Source: JABDJX01 sp039942715 (GTDB lineage Bacteria > Pseudomonadota > Alphaproteobacteria > Rhodobacterales > Rhodobacteraceae). From it: 64,000 bases of DNA. Positions 8,163-16,782 of the stretch are shown here, one piece after another (within the stretch, counting starts at the first letter, position 1; each line of letters opens with the position of its first letter). A program made the position numbers and the translations under genes. The DNA lies in contig JBDVBY010000006.1 of assembly GCA_039942715.1 (NCBI GenBank), positions 434,001 to 498,000 of the forward strand. Reading direction: 5' to 3'. The notes under the pieces are model-generated. The model was not told the DNA's origin, searched no databases, and saw only the letters and a list, made by a program, of their open reading frames with translations.

Positions 8163-9286
8163 TGGAGCGCTTTGACGTCACATATCGGATTTTCGCAGAC
8201 GACCAAAACGACGCCGAAGCCCGCGCAGACGCGATTGCTCTTGAAGACACCGTCGAAATTCCGCGCGATGTTGTCCCTAAGGGGTACATCGAAGACATCG
8301 TGCTGGGTCGAGTTAAAGACGTAGTGCCGGAAACGGACCACACTTGGCGTGCGAACGTCAGTTTTCACATTGACGCCGCAGGGCGTGAATTGCCGCAGTT
8401 TCTGAATGTAGTCCTTGGCAATGCCTCGATCCTCAAGGGGGTGAAGGCGATTGATCTTACACCAAATCAAGACGTTATTGATCGCTTTCCCGGTGCGCAG
8501 TTTGGCATTGAAGGCCTGCGAGCATTAACCGGGCGGACACGCGGCGGGTACGTCTGTCCTGTGATTAAGCCACAAGGCTCATCCACAACTGCTTTGGCCG
8601 AGCTTTGTTACCAAACTGCCCGTGCTGGCGCAGACATCATAAAAGAGGACCACGGTCTCTCCAATCAGGACGCATCCCCGTTCCGCGAACGCGTGAAAGC
8701 ATGTGCCCAAGCCGTTCAGCGCGCAAACAACGAACGCGCAGACGCAGGCGACACTGCCAAAGCGCTATATTTCGCCAATATCGGCGGCCACGGTGATCAG
8801 GTGCGCGCATTGGCGATGTATGCCCAAGATGCGGGTGCAAATGGCATACTTTTGATCCCCGGATTGTTTGGATTTGATGCCATGAACAGGCTTTCACAGG
8901 ACCCTGATTTTGATCTGCCCATCATGGCGCACCCATCACATTTGGGCCCTTATGTGCTGTCGAAAGACACTGGATACGGGCACGGCATGCTTTTTGGCAC
9001 TTTGATGCGCCTTTCAGGGGCCGATATCTCGGTTTTCCCTAATTACGGCGGTCGTTTTGGCTTTTCTAAGGACGAATGCGCCGAGATTACCAACGCCTGC
9101 AAGGACAGTACTGGCCCCGGAAGCGCGATTTTGCCGAGTCCGGGCGGCGGAATGTCGCTTAACCGCTTGCCGGAAATGTATAGCGTTTACGGCGACGATT
9201 GTGTCTATCTTTTAGGCGGTAACCTGTTGCGATACGGGTCTAAAATTGGAAATGCCATCACAGATATGCGCAACGTCCTGTCATAG
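8162..9286 (+). CDS. RuBisCO-like protein (form IV type), possible sugar-acid phosphate decarboxylase
   Basis: This 374-residue protein has the RuBisCO large-chain fold but is about 100 residues shorter than carboxylating forms. Lys136 in VIKPQG corresponds to the catalytic Lys of the KPK segment, with the second Lys replaced by Gln. The carbamylated-lysine region reads IIKEDH (Lys161, Asp163, His164), where true RuBisCO has Glu in the last position. NYGGRFGFS near the C terminus is a phosphate-binding region. These changes argue against CO2 fixation. Characterised relatives act as enolases, isomerases, or 3-oxo-isoapionate-4-phosphate decarboxylases or transcarboxylases in D-apionate catabolism. 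The gene is directly coupled to the split transketolase. The exact reaction is not deducible. Confidence 0.85.
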   Translation: MERFDVTYRIFADDQNDAEARADAIALEDTVEIPRDVVPKGYIEDIVLGRVKDVVPETDHTWRANVSFHIDAAGRELPQFLNVVLGNASILKGVKAIDLTPNQDVIDRFPGAQFGIEGLRALTGRTRGGYVCPVIKPQGSSTTALAELCYQTARAGADIIKEDHGLSNQDASPFRERVKACAQAVQRANNERADAGDTAKALYFANIGGHGDQVRALAMYAQDAGANGILLIPGLFGFDAMNRLSQDPDFDLPIMAHPSHLGPYVLSKDTGYGHGMLFGTLMRLSGADISVFPNYGGRFGFSKDECAEITNACKDSTGPGSAILPSPGGGMSLNRLPEMYSVYGDDCVYLLGGNLLRYGSKIGNAITDMRNVLS

Positions 9287-9425
9287 CCCTTAGGTCGATA
9301 CGCGTTAATTGTGCGAAAACATTGGCAAATTTCCCCCTACTTCTCTGTTTCCAAAGTGCAACGCGTCAGTATTTTCGCTTTCTAGCTGTTAACCTGTTGG
9401 TGACCCTTAAAATGCCAACTGTTAT

Positions 9426-9435
9426 CGCAATTGCG
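9426..9435. repeat. 10-bp palindrome in the rml operon leader
   Basis: A perfect palindrome, CGCAATTGCG, lies 20 bases before the rfbC start codon, in the 169-bp gap after the RuBisCO-like gene. It could be a regulator site for the exopolysaccharide operon. No -35/-10 pair was assigned with confidence, and a chance 10-mer palindrome is possible. Confidence 0.3.
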
Positions 9436-9455
9436 TATTTGGTATCGGAGTGAAA

Positions 9456-10013
9456 ATGGACGTTCGAGAAACTGGCCTAGCCGGGTTAAAAATTATTGAA
9501 CCGCGCCGCCATTCAGACGAACGGGGTTTTTTTTCCGAAAGCTGGAACCAGTCACGTCTTGAAGACGCCGGTATCAGCCTTGATTTTGTTCAAGACAATC
9601 ACTCTCTGACACACGAAAGCGGTGCTATCCGCGGCCTTCACTATCAAGCCCCCCCCTTTGCGCAGGCCAAGCTTGTGCGGTGTGGTCGCGGGCGACTTTT
9701 CGATGTGGCTGTTGATATAAGGCGAGGCTCTCCCACCTATGGCGAGTGGTTCGGGATCGAGCTTAGCTTTGACAATGGGCTTCAGTTACTGGTTCCGGAG
9801 GGCTTTTTGCACGGGTTCATTTCGCGCGACCCAATGACCGAGATTATCTACAAAGTAACCAACCCATATGATGCGGCCTCTGATGGGGCGGTTTTATGGA
9901 ACAGCTGCGGGATCAATTGGGGCATAGACACGCCGTCGGCAATCTCTGCCAAGGACGCAAATGCGGTTGCGTTTGACGATTTTGAAACACCGTTTGAGTG
10001 GATGGAATCGTGA
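9456..10013 (+). CDS. rfbC: dTDP-4-dehydrorhamnose 3,5-epimerase
   Basis: RfbC/RmlC epimerises C3 and C5 of dTDP-4-keto-6-deoxyglucose, the third step of dTDP-L-rhamnose synthesis. The 185-residue cupin protein shows RGLHYQ (catalytic His region), VDIRRGSPTYG, and PEGFLHGF. The frame opens at a GTG at 9450, but the ATG at 9456, 5 bases after a GGAG, is the likely start. Its stop overlaps the GTG start of rfbB. It opens a six-gene plus-strand run supplying nucleotide sugars for exopolysaccharide. Confidence 0.95.
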   Translation: MDVRETGLAGLKIIEPRRHSDERGFFSESWNQSRLEDAGISLDFVQDNHSLTHESGAIRGLHYQAPPFAQAKLVRCGRGRLFDVAVDIRRGSPTYGEWFGIELSFDNGLQLLVPEGFLHGFISRDPMTEIIYKVTNPYDAASDGAVLWNSCGINWGIDTPSAISAKDANAVAFDDFETPFEWMES

Positions 10014-11050
10014 AAATTCTTGTAACTGGCGGTGCAGGCTTTATTGGCTCTGCGGTCGTGCGCCAAGGCATTCGTCAGGGCCATGAGATCGTCAATCTTG
10101 ATAGCCTGACCTACGCCGCCAATCTTGCTAACGTGGCCCCTGTTTCCAACGCGCCGGGCTACGTCTTTGAGCAAGTTTCAATCACAGATAACGAAGGTTT
10201 GGCGGAGGTCTTTGCACGCCACCAACCCGACGCAGTGATGCATTTGGCCGCTGAGTCCCACGTTGATCGCTCTATTGATGGGCCCGCGGCGTTCATCGAA
10301 ACGAACATCTCCGGCACGTATGCATTGCTGGAGGCAGCCCGCGCCTATTGGACGTCGCAAGGCAAGCCAGACAGTTTTCGGTTCCACCATATCTCTACCG
10401 ACGAAGTCTTTGGCTCTCTTGGCGAAACGGGCATGTTCACAGAAGACACACCTTACGATCCGCGCAGCCCTTATTCGGCAAGCAAAGCCGCTAGCGACCA
10501 TTTGGTGCGCGCATGGGGCGAAACCTACGGCATGCCGATTGTTCTGACCAATTGCTCGAACAACTATGGTCCCTATCATTTCCCTGAAAAGTTGATCCCG
10601 GTTGTGATCCTGAACGCACTGCACGGGCGGCCTATTCCAGTCTACGGCGCGGGCGAAAACGTACGCGATTGGCTTTATGTCGAAGATCATGCCGACGCTC
10701 TTTTGCTTGTACTGGAAAAGGGCGCGAACGGGCGCAGCTACAACATTGGCGGCGAGAACGAAGCGCGCAATATCGATCTCGTGCGCACCATTTGCGCCCT
10801 GTTGGACGAGCGCAGACCAGACAACGCGCCGCATGACCAATTGATCAAGTTTGTTGATGATCGCCCCGGACATGACCTGCGATATGCTATTGATCCCACA
10901 CGTATTCGTAACGAATTGGGCTGGAGCCCGTCCGTCACGGTAGAAGAAGGGCTTGCCAAGACCGTTGATTGGTACCTAGCCAACGAAGACTGGTGGCGAC
11001 CGTTACTAGAGCGCCAAGGTGTCGGCGATAGGCTTGGGACCAAGGCATGA
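10010..11050 (+). CDS. rfbB: dTDP-glucose 4,6-dehydratase
   Basis: RfbB/RmlB converts dTDP-D-glucose to dTDP-4-keto-6-deoxy-D-glucose using tightly bound NAD. It is an extended SDR: TGGAGFIGSAVVR at the N terminus, HLAAESHVDRS, HISTDEVFG, the active-site YSASKAA, and NCSNNYGPYHFPEKLIP. The GTG at 10010 (GTGA overlap with rfbC) gives the canonical MKILVTGG start and a 346-residue protein; an in-frame GTG at 9998 would add four residues. It is coupled by an ATGA overlap to rfbD. Confidence 0.96.
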   Translation: MKILVTGGAGFIGSAVVRQGIRQGHEIVNLDSLTYAANLANVAPVSNAPGYVFEQVSITDNEGLAEVFARHQPDAVMHLAAESHVDRSIDGPAAFIETNISGTYALLEAARAYWTSQGKPDSFRFHHISTDEVFGSLGETGMFTEDTPYDPRSPYSASKAASDHLVRAWGETYGMPIVLTNCSNNYGPYHFPEKLIPVVILNALHGRPIPVYGAGENVRDWLYVEDHADALLLVLEKGANGRSYNIGGENEARNIDLVRTICALLDERRPDNAPHDQLIKFVDDRPGHDLRYAIDPTRIRNELGWSPSVTVEEGLAKTVDWYLANEDWWRPLLERQGVGDRLGTKA

Positions 11051-11886
11051 TCTTGGTCTTTGGAAAAACTGGCCAGGTAGCCAAAGAACTTCAAAGACGC
11101 ACCAAAAATGCTATTTTTCTTGGTCGCGAAGACGCTGATCTGTCAGACCCACAATCTTGTGCCGATCAAGTCACCAAACACGCGCCAAGCTGTGTCATCA
11201 ACGCAGCCGCCTACACCGCGGTAGATCGCGCCGAAAACGAGCCAGACTTGGCCCAGAAAGTGAATGCAGAGGCCCCTGCGCACATGGCACAAGCGGCTCA
11301 GCGCCTTGGGATTCCGTTTGTGCATGTCTCAACCGATTATGTCTTTGATGGCGCGGGCAATGTCCCGTTTCAACCCAATGATCCCGTCGCCCCCTTGGGT
11401 GTTTATGGGCGCACGAAGCTGGCGGGTGAAATGGGCGTTAGAGATGCGCATGCGACCCCGGTCATTTTGCGCACGTCTTGGGTTTTTTCCGCCCATGGCA
11501 GCAACTTTGTTAAGTCGATGCTAAGACATGGTGCCGAAAAAAGCGAAATGAAGATTGTTTGGGACCAGATTGGCGGACCGACCCCTGCGGCAGATATCGC
11601 TGATGCTTTGCTGGAAATTGCTAGCCAAAGAAACGCCTCCGGCACGTACCATTTTTCCGGGAAGTCAGATGTCAGTTGGGCTGACTTTGCGCGCGAGATA
11701 TTTTCCCTTGCTGACCTGGACACTCGGGTTGTTGATATCCCTACAACTGACTATCCGACCCCAGCGCAACGTCCATTGAACTCGCGCCTAGATTGCTCCA
11801 GCCTTGAAAGCGCCTTTGGGATTGCGCGACCAGAATGGCGCTCTGGCTTGCAAGATGTTCTAAAGGAGTTGGGAGCGTCAGCGTGA
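11047..11886 (+). CDS. rfbD: dTDP-4-dehydrorhamnose reductase
   Basis: RfbD/RmlD performs the final NAD(P)H reduction giving dTDP-L-rhamnose. The 279-residue protein has the shortened N-terminal dinucleotide motif FGKTGQVAKEL, the NAAAYTAVDRAE segment, HVSTDYVFDG, the catalytic YGRTKLAGE, and RTSWVFS. The start overlaps rfbB (ATGA), and its stop overlaps the GTG start of the following sulfotransferase (GTGA), so the pathway genes and the sulfotransferase are translated as one coupled unit. Confidence 0.95.
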   Translation: MILVFGKTGQVAKELQRRTKNAIFLGREDADLSDPQSCADQVTKHAPSCVINAAAYTAVDRAENEPDLAQKVNAEAPAHMAQAAQRLGIPFVHVSTDYVFDGAGNVPFQPNDPVAPLGVYGRTKLAGEMGVRDAHATPVILRTSWVFSAHGSNFVKSMLRHGAEKSEMKIVWDQIGGPTPAADIADALLEIASQRNASGTYHFSGKSDVSWADFAREIFSLADLDTRVVDIPTTDYPTPAQRPLNSRLDCSSLESAFGIARPEWRSGLQDVLKELGASA

Positions 11887-12704
11887 CGGTTCTTTTGCGG
11901 TATGCAAGCCAGTCCCACGCACCTCTTTCCAACAACCCAAAGCATCAATCCGCTGCGCGCCATGCCCTGGTGCATTATCCGACGGGAGCGATTTACAGCT
12001 TCATCCCCAAAAATGCCTGCTCAACACTTCGGCTTAGTTTGGCCATCGCAAATCGCTGTATTGCAGATGAAAAAGACTATGCCTGGATTCACCGAAACAA
12101 CGACACCTTCGCCGCAAATCTTTCAGAACTGGTGCGAGCGCCGTTCAGCTTCGTTGTTTTGCGCTGCCCGCATGAGCGGCTTGCCAGCGTATTTCTGGAC
12201 AAAATCGTTGGGCGCGAGCGTGATATGTGGGATCTTTTGCGTCACTCTGGCGAGGCCTTCGATCCGGACACGATCACTTTTCGCACTTTTGTTGATTTGT
12301 TAACCAAGCCTGCGTTGCTTGCCTTAAACATCCACTGGCGCCCTCAAATCAGCTTTTTGGTCTATCAGGACTATACCCATTGGTTCGCGTTAGAGCGTTT
12401 TGACGCTGTTGGCCCCACTTTAAAGAATTCTCTTGGATTGGATGTTCATGACGCGCGTGCGCTGACGCAACACGGCAGCGATTATCAAAAAACGCTGCAA
12501 GAGGGCCACTTTTTCGACACGCCTGCGTGGCAAGTGGCTGACATGAAACGCGAACTTACGACCCCGTACCTGCGATGCTTTTACGACGACGCGCTGGCAA
12601 GTGATGTTGCGGCTCTTTACGCGCAGGATATGCAGCTTTATGCGCAGCATTGTGACCCGCGAGATCTTTTGTACCCCGCCCTTCGGGAGGAGCTTAACCA
12701 ATGA
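11883..12704 (+). CDS. Sulfotransferase-family protein embedded in the dTDP-rhamnose operon
   Basis: This is a PAPS-dependent sulfotransferase-like protein of the Golgi-carbohydrate (Sulfotransfer_2) type, 273 residues from GTG 11883. The 5'-phosphosulfate loop is FIPKNACSTLR (about residues 40-50), and the 3'-phosphate motif is LRCPHERLASVFLDK (about 93-107), with the Arg and Ser in the expected spacing. The GTG is preferred over the upstream ATG at 11835 because it overlaps the rfbD stop (GTGA) and follows a GGGAG. It has no signal peptide or membrane span, so it acts in the cytoplasm, probably on a lipid- or nucleotide-linked sugar. Context suggests sulfation of rhamnose or of a repeat-unit precursor; the acceptor is inference. 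Confidence 0.82.
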   Translation: MTVLLRYASQSHAPLSNNPKHQSAARHALVHYPTGAIYSFIPKNACSTLRLSLAIANRCIADEKDYAWIHRNNDTFAANLSELVRAPFSFVVLRCPHERLASVFLDKIVGRERDMWDLLRHSGEAFDPDTITFRTFVDLLTKPALLALNIHWRPQISFLVYQDYTHWFALERFDAVGPTLKNSLGLDVHDARALTQHGSDYQKTLQEGHFFDTPAWQVADMKRELTTPYLRCFYDDALASDVAALYAQDMQLYAQHCDPRDLLYPALREELNQ

Positions 12705-13579
12705 CCAAGCGCAAAGGAATCATTCTAGCCGGTGGCTCTGGCACACGCCTGTATCCGATCACCATCGGTGTCTCTAAACAGCTTTTGCCGATTTACGACA
12801 AGCCGATGATCTATTACCCGCTCAGCGCGCTGATGCTGGCAGGTATCCGCGAGATTGCGATCATCACAACACCCGGAGATCAGCAGCAATTTCAGCGTCT
12901 TATGGGCGATGGAAGTCAATGGGGGCTTCAGTTTACGTGGATCGAACAACCTTCGCCTGATGGGTTGGCGCAAGCCTATCTTCTAGCTGCTGATTTTCTG
13001 GACGGCGCGCCATCTGCGATGGTTTTGGGCGACAACATCTTCTTTGGACACGGTCTGCCGAAAATTCTGGCGCGCGCGGATCAACAGGCCAGCGGCGGCA
13101 CTGTTTTTGGCTATCGCGTGGCCGATCCTGAACGTTATGGCGTGTTGGACTTTGATGGTGAAACAGTCAAAGGCATCATCGAAAAACCAAGTAATCCACC
13201 TTCAAACTATGCGGTCACCGGGCTTTATTTCCTTGACGGATCGGCGCCTGAGCGCGCCGCGCAGGTAAAACCGTCAGAGCGCGGTGAGCTGGAAATCACA
13301 GACCTTTTGGAGCTTTATCTGGAAGACGGCTCCCTGACGGTCGAGAAAATGGGGCGCGGCTATGCCTGGCTTGATACCGGCACGCATGCTTCATTGCTGG
13401 ACGCTGGAAATTTTGTACGCACATTGACGGCAAGACAGGGTCTGCAGACGGGATCGCCAGAAGAGATCGCCTTTGAAAACGGCTGGATGAGCAGAGAAGA
13501 CCTGTTGGAGGCCGCCAAGCCCTTGGCCAAGAATTCTTATGGCGCCTACCTCAAACAGGTCGCGGCGGACGGCAAATGA
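12701..13579 (+). CDS. rfbA: Glucose-1-phosphate thymidylyltransferase
   Basis: RfbA/RmlA makes dTDP-glucose from dTTP and glucose-1-phosphate, the entry step to dTDP-rhamnose. It shows GIILAGGSGTRLYP, VSKQLLPIYDKPMIYYPL, EQPSPDGLAQA, VLGDNIFFGHG and AWLDTGTH, all canonical for the 292-residue family. It overlaps the sulfotransferase stop (ATGA) and is itself overlapped by the next epimerase gene (ATGA). Placing rfbA after the sulfotransferase completes the four-gene rhamnose set. Confidence 0.96.
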   Translation: MTKRKGIILAGGSGTRLYPITIGVSKQLLPIYDKPMIYYPLSALMLAGIREIAIITTPGDQQQFQRLMGDGSQWGLQFTWIEQPSPDGLAQAYLLAADFLDGAPSAMVLGDNIFFGHGLPKILARADQQASGGTVFGYRVADPERYGVLDFDGETVKGIIEKPSNPPSNYAVTGLYFLDGSAPERAAQVKPSERGELEITDLLELYLEDGSLTVEKMGRGYAWLDTGTHASLLDAGNFVRTLTARQGLQTGSPEEIAFENGWMSREDLLEAAKPLAKNSYGAYLKQVAADGK

Positions 13580-14580
13580 AGACAGTTCTGATCACAGGTG
13601 CTGCCGGATTTATCGGTTTTCACGCAGCCCAACGTTGGCTCGATGACGGCTGGCGCGTCATTGGCGTGGATTCATTTTCTGCTTACTACGACCCAAAGCT
13701 CAAACGCGACCGGGCGGCCATGTTGGCAACTTCGCCCAATTACGTTGAGATCGAAGGCAAAATTGAAACGCCGGGTCTGTTGGCCGACGCTATGACCACA
13801 CACAAGCCGCAAATCGTCGTGCATCTGGCCGCGCAAGCTGGCGTTCGGTTTTCCATTGAAGAACCTCGCACCTATGTCGAAGCAAATCTGCAAGGCACGT
13901 TTGAGCTTTTAGAAGCCGCCCGAACCACACCACCCGAACACTTGTTGTTGGCATCAACATCTTCTGTGTATGGCGCAAACACAACAATGCCCTACGCCGA
14001 AACGCATAAGGTGGATGCGCAAATGTCGTTTTATGCCGCGACCAAAAAGGCAACCGAAGCGATGGCGCATTCCTATGCCCACCTTTACGGATTGCCTGTT
14101 ACGATGTTTCGGTTTTTCACCGTTTATGGCCCTTGGGGGCGTCCGGATATGGCGCTTTTCAAATTTGTTAAGGCGATCCTGAATGGCGATGCAATTGACG
14201 TTTACAATCACGGGCAAATGCGACGCGATTTCACCTATATCGATGATCTGGTGACCTCTGTTCAGAAATTGGCTGCCGCCATCCCCCAAACGGGTGCGCC
14301 AGTCTCCGACGCGGATAGCCTAAGTCCAGTGGCTCCGTTTCGTGTCGTGAACATCGGCAAAGCAAAGCCTGACAGTTTGAGCGATTTTATTGCCGAAATC
14401 GAAGCGGCCCTTGGCCAAAACGCCATCAAAAACATGATGGAAATGCAGCCCGGCGATGTGCCTGCCACTTGGTCGGACACCAGCCTTTTAAAGGCGCTAA
14501 CAGGACACACTCCAAGTACCGAATTGGCGCAAGGCATCCCTGAATTTGTTTCTTGGTATAAACAGTATTATGGCGCCTAA
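13576..14580 (+). CDS. NAD-dependent nucleotide-sugar epimerase, UDP-glucuronate 4-epimerase-like
   Basis: This is an extended SDR (334 residues) of the UDP-glucuronate 4-epimerase group, which interconverts UDP-GlcA and UDP-GalA. It has TGAAGFIGFHAAQRW, GVDSFSAYYDP, HLAAQAGVRFSIE, the STSSVYG strand, the catalytic YAATKKATE, and FTVYGPWGRPDMA, the last very characteristic of that group. It sits between rfbA (ATGA overlap) and ugd, which makes UDP-GlcA, so the two genes form a logical pair for uronic acid residues in the polymer. Confidence 0.9.
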   Translation: MKTVLITGAAGFIGFHAAQRWLDDGWRVIGVDSFSAYYDPKLKRDRAAMLATSPNYVEIEGKIETPGLLADAMTTHKPQIVVHLAAQAGVRFSIEEPRTYVEANLQGTFELLEAARTTPPEHLLLASTSSVYGANTTMPYAETHKVDAQMSFYAATKKATEAMAHSYAHLYGLPVTMFRFFTVYGPWGRPDMALFKFVKAILNGDAIDVYNHGQMRRDFTYIDDLVTSVQKLAAAIPQTGAPVSDADSLSPVAPFRVVNIGKAKPDSLSDFIAEIEAALGQNAIKNMMEMQPGDVPATWSDTSLLKALTGHTPSTELAQGIPEFVSWYKQYYGA

Positions 14581-14608
14581 GCCTATGAAGAATAAGGATA
14601 CCTAACCC

Positions 14609-15934
14609 ATGCGGATCGCGATGATTGGAACCGGCTACGTTGGCTTGGTCTCGGGTGTTTGTTTCTCTGATTTCGGCCACGACGTGGTGTGCGTTGACAA
14701 GGACGCCAGCAAGATCGAGCGGCTTGAGAACGGTGAAATACCGATCTATGAACCCGGCCTTGATACGCTGCTTGCCAAAAATGTCGAAGCTGGGCGGTTG
14801 TCTTTTACATTGGATTTGGCCAGCGCGATCAAAGGCGCAGAAGCAGTATTCATCGGTGTGGGAACCCCGACGCGACGCGGCGACGGGCATGCCGATCTGA
14901 CCTATGTTATGGCTGCTGCCAAAGAGATTGCCGAAACCGCAACTGACTACATCGTTGTGGTGACCAAATCGACCGTGCCTGTTGGTACAAACCGCAAAGT
15001 GGCCGAGGTGATCAAACAGGCTAATCCATCGCTGAAATTTGACGTGGCGTCGAACCCGGAGTTTCTACGTGAAGGGGCCGCGATTGATGACTTCATGCGC
15101 CCTGACCGCGTTGTCGTTGGCGTTGAAACGGAACAGGCGCAAAAGGTGATGGAAGAGATTTACCGTCCCCTGTTCCTGCGCGATTTTCCTATCGTTATCA
15201 CTGATCTGGAATCCGCCGAGATGATCAAATATGCCGCAAACGCGTTTCTTGCGACAAAGATCACGTTCATCAACGAGATCGCTGCCTTGTGCGAAAAAAC
15301 AGGCGCCGATGTCAAAGAGGTTTCAAAGGGCATGGGACTTGACGGACGCATCGGAAATAAATTCCTGCACGCCGGCCCTGGATTTGGCGGATCATGTTTT
15401 CCGAAAGACACCAATGCATTGGCGCGCATCGGTCAAGACTTTGCCAGCCCGATGATGATCACCGAGGCAGTGATCACTGTCAACGAAGCGATCAAGCGCC
15501 GGATGATCGAAAAGCTGCGCGATCTGTGCGACGGCTCGTTTAACGGGAAGAAAATCGCAATTCTAGGTGTCACGTTCAAACCCAACACAGATGACATGCG
15601 CGACGCCCCTTCTCTGACAATCGTGCCTGCACTTGTTGGTGGAGGTGCAATGGTGCACGCGGTTGATCCGCAGGGGCGACACGAAGGCGAAACGCTTTTG
15701 CCAAATGTCACGTGGGAAACAGACGTCTATCAAGCCGCGGACAAAGCGGACCTGGTCGTGATCCTAACGGAGTGGAACGAGTTTCGCGCGCTTGATCTGC
15801 CACGCATCGCGACGAATATGGCAATGCCGCGCATGGCTGATCTACGCAACATATATAGCAATGACGATGCCATTAAAGCCGGATTTGAGGCCTATGTCTC
15901 GGTGGGCAGACGCTCATATCCGGATACGCTTTAG
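14609..15934 (+). CDS. ugd: UDP-glucose 6-dehydrogenase
   Basis: Ugd oxidises UDP-glucose to UDP-glucuronate with two NAD. The 441-residue protein has the N-terminal Rossmann motif GTGYVGLVSG, VGTPTRRGDG, KSTVPVGT, NPEFLREGAAI with the catalytic Glu, NAFLATKITFINE, and the catalytic-Cys segment GPGFGGSCFPKD. The C-terminal domain carries GVTFKPNTDDMRDAPS. It lies 28 bp after the epimerase gene, with an AAGGAT 11 bases before the ATG. It ends the plus-strand run, overlapping the BY-kinase stop by 4 bp on the other strand. Confidence 0.96.
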   Translation: MRIAMIGTGYVGLVSGVCFSDFGHDVVCVDKDASKIERLENGEIPIYEPGLDTLLAKNVEAGRLSFTLDLASAIKGAEAVFIGVGTPTRRGDGHADLTYVMAAAKEIAETATDYIVVVTKSTVPVGTNRKVAEVIKQANPSLKFDVASNPEFLREGAAIDDFMRPDRVVVGVETEQAQKVMEEIYRPLFLRDFPIVITDLESAEMIKYAANAFLATKITFINEIAALCEKTGADVKEVSKGMGLDGRIGNKFLHAGPGFGGSCFPKDTNALARIGQDFASPMMITEAVITVNEAIKRRMIEKLRDLCDGSFNGKKIAILGVTFKPNTDDMRDAPSLTIVPALVGGGAMVHAVDPQGRHEGETLLPNVTWETDVYQAADKADLVVILTEWNEFRALDLPRIATNMAMPRMADLRNIYSNDDAIKAGFEAYVSVGRRSYPDTL

Positions 15935-16761
15935 TAAGCGTATCCGTAGCCGTCATCCATGTAGCGGCACTCATTCAATACAACGCCTGCCACGTTGCAG
16001 TACTGCGCAATTTCACGTTCGACTTCGTCGATCTGTGCAACGGTGCTGTTCTCTGCTGAGGCCATAATCAAAACAGCGTCCACAAGCTTTAGAAAACCGC
16101 GCGTCTCATCGCTTACTAGGACGGGTGGCAAATCAAAGAGCATCAGTTCAGGTTTATAAAAAGACTGAATGTGATCCAGCGTCTCAGCCGTTTGCGAGCG
16201 CAAGATCACACGCGCCGGATCGTGAACAGCGTTACTCGTCATAGCAACCGCTGTGTTTTCATTCAGACGTCTGGCCTGTTCGGAAAATTCGACCTCGCCA
16301 AGAAAAACTTGCTCGAGACTTAGCTCTGGTTTGACGCCAAACCTTTTGGCAACCGAAGGACGACGGAAATCCATGTCAAACAAGATGCCCCGGCTTTCCG
16401 GCTGACGCCCAAGGCCCGCGATCAAGTTACAAGCAGTCGTCGTTTTCCCACAACCAGCCGTGGCTGATGTGATCGCAATCCGCGTCCATCCGTTCCGCCG
16501 CATCTCCAAGAACAGCTTGGTGCGCAGGATATCAAAGTGCTGCGCATCCGAAGACACTTCGCTGGAATAAATGCGCGCGTCTTGCATGCGCGCAGTCGAT
16601 GGTTCAAACATCTGGATCTCGGACCAACGCGCAGACATGGCCTCTGATTGAATCAATTGTCGTGAGCGCGAACGCGATGATTGTCCAGGGCGATACGCCT
16701 GGCCAGTTTCCGTTTCGCGTTTTTCGCGGGCCCTCGAAAGGGCTGCTTGTAATTTTTCCAT
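15931..16761 (-). CDS. Tyrosine-protein kinase (BY-kinase, CpsD/Wzc C-terminal type)
   Basis: This is a cytoplasmic autokinase that regulates Wzz-dependent polysaccharide length and export. Walker A is SATAGCGKTT (residues 99-108), Walker A' is ILFDMDFRRP, and Walker B is LMLFDLPP. The C terminus is tyrosine-rich (CRYMDDGYGYAY), the autophosphorylation cluster expected of BY-kinases. It is separate from its membrane partner, encoded 21 bp upstream, as in Gram-positive systems and XrtA-type EPS loci. About 75 N-terminal residues are Arg/Ser-rich and look disordered. Confidence 0.9.
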   Translation of the reverse strand: MEKLQAALSRAREKRETETGQAYRPGQSSRSRSRQLIQSEAMSARWSEIQMFEPSTARMQDARIYSSEVSSDAQHFDILRTKLFLEMRRNGWTRIAITSATAGCGKTTTACNLIAGLGRQPESRGILFDMDFRRPSVAKRFGVKPELSLEQVFLGEVEFSEQARRLNENTAVAMTSNAVHDPARVILRSQTAETLDHIQSFYKPELMLFDLPPVLVSDETRGFLKLVDAVLIMASAENSTVAQIDEVEREIAQYCNVAGVVLNECRYMDDGYGYAY

Positions 16762-16782
16762 CAGTTACACATCCAAGACTAA

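Noticed and set aside
8162..9286. Carboxylating RuBisCO large subunit
   Set aside because: It is too short and the catalytic KPK and carbamate-site acid differ. No small subunit or phosphoribulokinase gene is nearby.
10178..10873. 231-codon frame opposite rfbB
   Set aside because: It is fully inside a conserved gene on the other strand, has no ribosome binding site and no recognisable motif.
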